NCBI RefSeq assembly: GCF_000003605.2 | Contig: NW_003151262.1 | Location: forward strand, 277,014-292,211 | DNA length: 15,198 nucleotides | Reading direction: 5' to 3' | Source of the DNA: Saccoglossus kowalevskii | Taxonomy: Eukaryota > Hemichordata > Enteropneusta > Harrimaniidae | Shown: positions 9,765-15,198 of the stretch, piece by piece | How the letters are laid out: every line of letters starts with the position of its first letter | Numbering within the stretch: the stretch's first letter is position 1 | Notes under the pieces: model-generated | Told to the model about the DNA's origin: nothing | Seen by the model: the letters and a program-made list of their open reading frames with translations, nothing else | Databases searched by the model: none | Position numbers and translations under genes: made by a program

Positions 9765-10037
9765 CTGGACAGCAGTATCTGACTTTATAATCCAGACAGA
9801 TATTATCAGGTTGGTCCATGTTTCTACATGCAAATCCTACATTAACGGAATATACGAAGAATACTTCACCAGTATCTGATGCTAGAGTACCATCCAGGGT
9901 CTGCACTTGTATAGCAGAAGGGTCAGAACACATTGCATCTCCAAAATAACTTATGGCAAGTGATGTAGTTTCCCAATCGCCAGTATCGCTAGGGTTATCT
10001 CTATCAAACCATTCAGTCCAATAACCATTGTAACACC
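9765..10037 (-). CDS. WxxW-domain exon 1 of a multi-WxxW secreted protein
   Basis: This is the most upstream visible domain exon: 273 nt, phase 1-1, acceptor CACACAG (AG at 10038-10039) and donor GTAAGACAAC. Hand translation gives an unbroken domain beginning G-C-Y-N-G-Y with WTEW, FDRDNPSDTGDWE, the four-residue-longer SLAISYFGDAMC segment shared only with exon 2, and CLDYKVRYCCPG at the end. Cysteines are at 2, 37, 71, 81, 89 and 90. Residues in the middle (TLASDTGEVFFVYSVNVGFAC) differ strongly from exon 2. The right-hand intron flank resembles those beside exons 4 and 5 up to about 10150, but lacks an internal segment of roughly 80 bp. Confidence 0.87.
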
Positions 10038-10765
10038 CTGTGTGTATAATTATAAATTACCAGGCCATGAATGCATACAAAGTCTGGATAAAAAGGCAAT
10101 TGCACATTCACAACACAAGTGGTTTGTTTATGTGATTTGTTTCATTATTATTATTCATTGGTGCATTGGTACGATTCTGTTTGCGAGAGTACATTGTGTT
10201 TCTTATGTAATGTCTTCAGCACATGAAAACTTATTTACGTATGTTGGATTTAACTCACCAGTGACAGCAGTTACATATCGTAGTAAATGGGTTTGCTGGT
10301 ATGTTGAAAAGAAAACACGAATTAACATGATTAACTGACGACTGGGCACACTTCATGGGCACATACCATTAACTATATTGACATTTACTTAATATACAAT
10401 TGATTTGGGTTGAAACGATAACAAAATGAAACATATTTACTTTTTTTAATATACTGCCAGGAGGGCTTATAATAAAGTGTTTTAGCCAACGTTGATTACA
10501 TTAGTTGGTTTGTTTTTAAATACATCTTTTTGATCGCTTACCCAGAGGAAAGTTTAATACAACACAGTAACCCAGGTAATACTAATGATGTGGCGACTAG
10601 GAATGTGGGTTAGGAAGATATTGTATCATAAAATACTAACTATTTGTTATGTTCTATTTGATTTATAATTATAACTGGAACTAAATAACCTATGAATATT
10701 AGCCTCATGTAAAATAAGTGAATAATACAAAAGCTGATCGATGGTGAAATGTTTCAGAATCTTAC
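10038..10765 (-). other. intronic DNA between signal-peptide-like exon and WxxW exon 1
   Basis: About 730 nt with no recognisable domain. The left end (about 10040-10150) is the copied intron flank. A possible 40-nt microexon at 10542-10581 is open, enters in phase 0 and leaves in phase 1 at a good GTAAGC donor. It would reconcile the phase of the signal exon with exon 1, but its acceptor has a poor pyrimidine tract. Confidence 0.4.
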
Positions 10766-10821
10766 ACAAATTATGGCCGCGTAGACCACAAGTAAACCGG
10801 TTAACTTCATGTTGCAGAAAC
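10766..10821 (-). CDS. candidate first coding exon: signal-peptide start
   Basis: On the minus strand a TATTTCAG acceptor (AG at 10822-10823) opens an 11-nt leader followed by ATG at 10808-10810 and MKLTGLLVVYAAIIC, then a strong GTAAGA donor (GT at 10764-10765). A basic residue followed by a hydrophobic stretch is typical of a signal peptide. It lies upstream of, and on the same strand as, the cysteine-rich domain exons, which need such a leader. The exon ends in phase 0 at this donor, whereas the WxxW exons need phase 1. Either a small exon lies between, or the weaker GTGTAA donor two bases earlier (phase 1) is used. It could also belong to another gene. The acceptor before the ATG implies a 5' UTR intron. 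Confidence 0.42.
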
Positions 10822-10983
10822 CTGAAATATAAAATATATATATTATTTTATAAAAACAACTATCAACATTAAAATTATATATTGACGTATTTTCAGATAA
10901 TACAAACCTGTATGTAAATAATACTGACGTGTGGTTTAGGTAAGTAAGCACTGAATTGTCTACTGTGAAGAATCAAATAATAG

Positions 10984-11006
10984 TAAATAAATAAATAAAT
11001 AAATAA
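10984..11006 (+). repeat. (TAAA)n microsatellite
   Basis: Five to six perfect tandem TAAA units, in non-coding DNA upstream of the signal-peptide-like exon. Confidence 0.85.
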
Positions 11007-12262
11007 CAATTACATTTACTATTACTAAAATAGGCTCTATTATGCTTTCAAATATTGATATCAATTGTTACTGTCGAAAAAGTAGTGCCACATATATGAA
11101 TACATAAATGTTGATAATTAATTATTTACATATTGGCGTAAAGCACTACCAAATATTTGAACCTCTCTTGACAGAATGTATTTTAAGTGTTGATGTGCGG
11201 GGGTCCTCATTTCTTATTCTCACTATGTGGCACATGTTTCTCCGACATTGCTTGCGTAAACAATGATATAACTGGAGTGGTTGACTTTATTATTTGATAC
11301 TTAAGTATGTTGACAGGGACTGGCCAAATGAAATGAGTATGTGCATGTGGATCTAACAGTTGGCGCATGTTGACTATAAAAGTGAAAGAACTTTACAACG
11401 GAGCAAGACGAAGACATATTTACCGTACAATTGCTACGTAAAGCCATTCCAATACGAACATAAATTTATTAGTCAACTATATAGGTGAATAAATTGTGCC
11501 CCAATCATTAACAGAAAACACATAAACTTTTTTTATAATTATGGATGAAGACAAACAATTATATTAAATACACATGATGTTGAACTCTTTTCACCTCACG
11601 AATTGTATGGAATTTTGTGCTCAAACTACAACGAGCAACTGACTAGCAAAGCGGCTTTTCCCTTTGTCAGATACATGCAACGTTTGTGTTGTGGCTTAAC
11701 TATTTATTCCAATAAACAAACGATCGAACTAACGCGACTGTAATGTAATAACGCGATATCCATTTTTATTCCATCAAACAACGCGAGATACGAAAACCCC
11801 TGTGTACACCTCTCTATATTAGTGGGATCATAGTTAATTTTCTTCGGTAAAATACTTTCCACAAATGCGACAAAACATATGCAAGTTATTTCTATGTTTA
11901 TTCACAATGTTTCTGTAATTATACAAATAACAAGAATATAGACAATTAACATTTATGCTCCATTACAACACACAAATACAATTTATTATCCTGAGATAGA
12001 CAGTACGAATACGAATAAAATTTTATGAACTGCATCTGATAGACACGTTTCTTCACATTTGTTACTCTGTGCATAAATAATGAACAATTATTTCACGTAA
12101 AATGAATAGATCTCAACGTTTAATAATGGAAAATGATATCGATTACTTAAGCATGTTATGCGATTATTAAACAAGACGGTTGTTTGCTTAACATGTTTAC
12201 TGTTGTAATATAACAATGACACATAAACACGATTTAAATTTGTTTTCAAGTGGCGACACGTA
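11007..12262. other. AT-rich non-coding stretch upstream of the WxxW gene
   Basis: No domain or RNA gene was recognised. It would contain the promoter and 5' UTR of the minus-strand gene if the exon at 10766-10821 is its start. TATA-like strings occur on both strands, but none has enough context to call a promoter. Confidence 0.4.
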
Positions 12263-12541
12263 TCATAATTGATTGTTTTTGATTGACATCACAATCTTCT
12301 CAATCACAGCATCGGGGTAGTTTTTATAGTTGCTATAACGATTGTATTTATTATGAACTTGATACAAACCATACCAAGTATCGAAGTAATTGAGTTGGCA
12401 GTTCTCAAGGAGAAGTAGAACACAGAATATATTACTAAACATTTCGAATTTCGAATGAGCAGAAAGCTGGATCAAATTCCCAAAATAAAAAGTGGGGAAC
12501 ATTGGCTTCCACAACATATAACCTTGGAACAATGCAAGCAT
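12263..12541 (-). CDS. weak candidate small open frame or terminal exon
   Basis: A 92-codon minus-strand frame ends with TAA at its left edge. From an internal ATG near 12445 it would start MFSNIFCVLLLLENC, which is signal-like, and continue with a tyrosine- and asparagine-rich tail (YNRYSNYKNYPDAVIEKIV). Alternatively the pyrimidine-rich CTACTTCTCCTTGAG could be a splice acceptor for a terminal exon of a gene whose other exons lie beyond the window. I recognise no family. Open frames of this length occur by chance in DNA of this composition, so I rate it low. Confidence 0.15.
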   Translation of the reverse strand: MLALFQGYMLWKPMFPTFYFGNLIQLSAHSKFEMFSNIFCVLLLLENCQLNYFDTWYGLYQVHNKYNRYSNYKNYPDAVIEKIVMSIKNNQL

Positions 12542-12574
12542 AAATATTTGTTATACAATGTAGTCTTATAGAGT

Positions 12575-15198
12575 GATAAATGGACAGATGTAATGAAGCG
12601 ATTGAGATTATGATAGATAGACAGGGATAATATGTAATGGGCAGTCTGATAAATAGACAGAGATAATAAAGTAATGGGCAATGTGTTAAATAGACAGGGA
12701 TAATAAAGTAATGAAAGTATGATAAATAGACAGAGAATAAAGTAATGGGCAGTATGATAAATAGACAGTGATAATAAAGTAATGGGCAGTGTGGTAAATA
12801 GAGATAATAAAGTAATGGGCAGTGTGATAAATAAACAGGGATAATAAAGTAATGGGCAGCGTGATAAATAGACAGGGATAATAAAGTAATGGGCAGCGTG
12901 ATAAATTGATAGGGGTAATATAGTAATGGGCAGTGTGATAAATTGACAAGAATAATATAGTAATGGGCAGTGTGATAAATAGACAGGGATAATAAAGTAA
13001 TGGACAGTGTGATAAATAGACAGAGATAATAAAGTAATGGGCAGTGTGATAAATAGACAGGGATAACAAAATAATGGGCAGCGGGATATATAGACAGAGA
13101 TAATAAAGTGATGGGCAGCGTGATAACTAGATAGTAATAATAAAGTAATTGGCAGCGTGATAAATAGATAGGGATAATAAAGTAATGGGCAGTGTGATAA
13201 ATAGACAGGGATAATAAAGTAATGGACAGTGTGATAAATAGACAAGGATAATAAAGTAATGGGCAGCGTGATAAATTGACAGGGGTAATATAGTAATGGG
13301 CAGTGTGATAAATTGACAAGAATAATATAGTAATGGGCAGTGTGATAAATAGACAAGCATAATATAGTAATGGGCAGTGTGATAAATAGACAGTGATAAT
13401 AAAGTAATGGGCAGTGTGATAAATAGACAGTGATAATAAAATAATGGGCAGTGTGATAAATAGACAGGGATAATAAAGTAATGGGCAGTGTGATAAATAG
13501 AGATAATCAAGTAATGGACAGAGTGATAAATAGGCGGGGATAATAAACTAATGGGCAGCGTGATAAATAGGCAGGGGTAATATAGTAATGGGCAGTGTGA
13601 TAAATTGACAGGCATAATATAGTAATGGGCAGTGTGATAAATAGACAAGCATAATATAGTAATCGGCAGTGTGATAAATAGACAAGCATAATATAGTAAT
13701 GGGCAGTGTGGTAAATAGGCAGGGATAATAAACTAATGGGCAGCGTGATCAATTGACAAGGACGATCAAGTAATGGGCAGCGTGAAATATAAACGGGGAT
13801 AATAAGGTAATGGGCAGTGCGATAAATAGACAGTGATAATAAAGCAATGGGCAGTGTGATAAATAGACAGATAATAAAGTGATGGGCAGCATGATAAATA
13901 GACAGGGATAATAAAGTAATGGGCAGTGTGATAAATAGACAGAGAATAAAGTAATGGGCAGTATGATAAATAGACAGGGATAATAAAGTAATTGGTAGTG
14001 TGATAAATAGACAGGGATAATAAAGTAATGGACAGTGTGATAAATAGACAGAGATAATAAAGTAATGGGCCGTGTGTTAAATAGACAGGGATAATAAAGT
14101 AATGAACAGTGTGATAAATAGACAGAGAATAAAGTAATGGGCAGTATGATAAATAGACAGGGATAATAAAGTAATTGGTAGTGTGATAAATAGACAGGGA
14201 TAATAAAGTAATGGACAGTGTGATAAATAGACAGAGATAATAAAGTAATGGGCAGTGTGATAAATAGACAGGGATAACGAAGTAATGGGCAGCGTGATAA
14301 ATAGACAGGGATAATAAAGAGATGGGCAGTGTTATAAACAGATAGTAATAATAAAGTAATGGGCAGCGTGATAAATAGAGAGAGATAATAAAGTAATGGG
14401 CAGTGTGATAAATAGACAGGGATAATAAAGTAATGGACAGTGTGATAAATAGACAGGGATAATAAAGTAATGAGCAGCGTGATAAATAGACAGGGATAAT
14501 AAAGTAATGGACAGTGGAATAAATAGACAGTGATAATATAGTAATGGGCAGCGTGATAAATAGACAGTGACAATAAAGTAAAAGGCAGCGTGATCAATAG
14601 ACAGGGATAATAAAGTAATGGGCAGCGTGAAAAATAGACAGGGATAATAAAGTAATGGGCAGCGTGGTTAATAGATAGGGATAATAAAGTAATGGGCAGT
14701 GTGATAAATAGACAGGGATAATAAAGTAATGGACAGTGTGATAAATAGACAGGGATAATAAAGTAATGAGCAGCGTGATAAATAGACAGGGATAATAAAG
14801 TAATGGACAGTGGAATAAATAGACAGTGGTAATAAAGTAATGGGCAGTGTGATAAATAGACAGGGATAATACAGTAACGGACAATGTGACAAATAGACAG
14901 TGATAATATAGTAATGGGCAGCTTGATAAATAGACAGTGACAATAAAGTAAAAGGCAGCGTGATAAATAGAAAATGATAATAAAGTAATTTGCAGTGTGA
15001 TAAATAGACAGGGATAACGAAGTAATGGGCAGGGTGATAAATAGACAGTGATAATAAAGTGATGAGGAGCATATTAAATAGACAGTGATAATAATGTAGT
15101 GGGCAGTGTGATAAATAGACAGATAATAAAGTGATGGTCAGCATGATAAATATACAGGGATAATAAAGTAATGGACAATGTGACAAATAGACAGTGAC
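12575..15198 (+). repeat. 37-bp minisatellite array, about 71 units, runs off the window
   Basis: Head-to-tail units start GATAAATAGACAG and end TAATGGGCAGTGT, with a consensus length of 37 bp. The first units (12575-12648) are the most diverged. Some units are shortened to 33, 35 or 36 bp, for example at 12790 and 13495 where part of the centre is missing. The plus strand is purine-rich, with about 27 of 37 bases A or G, 11 G against 2 C, and two GGG runs in most units. Point variants recur together in blocks of several units, so segments have been copied within the array. The unit contains no TTA, CTA or TCA on the plus strand, so all three minus-strand frames stay open for hundreds of codons. 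Those frames are not credible genes. There are no unique spacers, so this is not a CRISPR array. Confidence 0.95.

Noticed and set aside
10042-10338. 98-codon plus-strand open frame
   Set aside because: It lies in an intron, shows no domain, and its first part is the intron flank that is also found beside exons 4 and 5, where it is not open in the same way.
11375-11382. TATAAAAG as a plus-strand TATA box
   Set aside because: The string is a good match but no plus-strand coding sequence follows it, and such strings are expected by chance in AT-rich DNA.
12840-15030. Similarity of the repeat unit (AGGGATAAC...TAAT) to the I-SceI homing endonuclease site
   Set aside because: At best about 14 of 18 bases agree, the differences fall in the central positions, and low-complexity A/T/G sequence makes this likely by chance. 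There is no homing endonuclease gene or other supporting context.
12435-15186. Long minus-strand open frames (up to 294 codons) rich in Tyr, Leu, Ile, Ser and His
   Set aside because: They overlap each other in several frames of the same 37-bp repeat and simply reflect the absence of minus-strand stop codons in the unit. Indels of 1-4 bp in individual units are not frame-preserving.
12575-15198. CRISPR array
   Set aside because: The units are contiguous with no unique spacers, and the rest of the window is intron-containing animal-like DNA.

Overview
The window looks like nuclear DNA of an invertebrate animal. It is AT-rich, and its recognisable coding sequence is split into short exons with GT...AG introns on the minus strand. 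It also carries a decayed LINE, a foldback element, microsatellites and a large minisatellite. I cannot name the species. A lophotrochozoan or an invertebrate deuterostome would fit, but that is a guess.

The one convincing gene runs right to left between about 10.8 kb and 3.9 kb. It encodes a secreted-type protein built from tandem WxxW domains (Pfam Mucin2_WxxW, the cysteine-rich module of gel-forming mucins and CILP). Five exons each carry one whole domain: 9765-10037, 9293-9565, 6607-6867, 5132-5392 and 3871-4131. All five begin and end in phase 1 and have lengths divisible by 3 (273, 273, 261, 261, 261), so they can be duplicated or skipped without a frame change. A small exon at 10766-10821 encodes a signal-peptide-like start and may be the 5' end of the gene. 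I cannot see the 3' end. Introns next to several of these exons are recognisably homologous, so exons were copied together with flanking intron. The two most upstream domain exons share a 98-bp identical block that stops sharply, which suggests recent gene conversion.

The left 3.8 kb has no recognisable gene. It holds a foldback (MITE-like) element at about 2229-2417 and a CA-rich simple repeat at about 3041-3101. The largest intron (6868-9292) contains the degraded 5' half of a CR1/Jockey-type LINE (about 7600-8890), with endonuclease and linker motifs scattered over three frames. A degenerate repeat of about 66 bp with CCCGCC cores lies in the intron just left of 6607.

From 12575 to the right edge there is a continuous 37-bp minisatellite of about 71 units. 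It has clear multi-unit copying events and strong purine bias on the plus strand. Its unit lacks minus-strand stop codons in every frame, so it yields long minus-strand open frames that are almost certainly not genes. The stretch 10822-12574 contains only a short tetranucleotide repeat and one weak small open frame.
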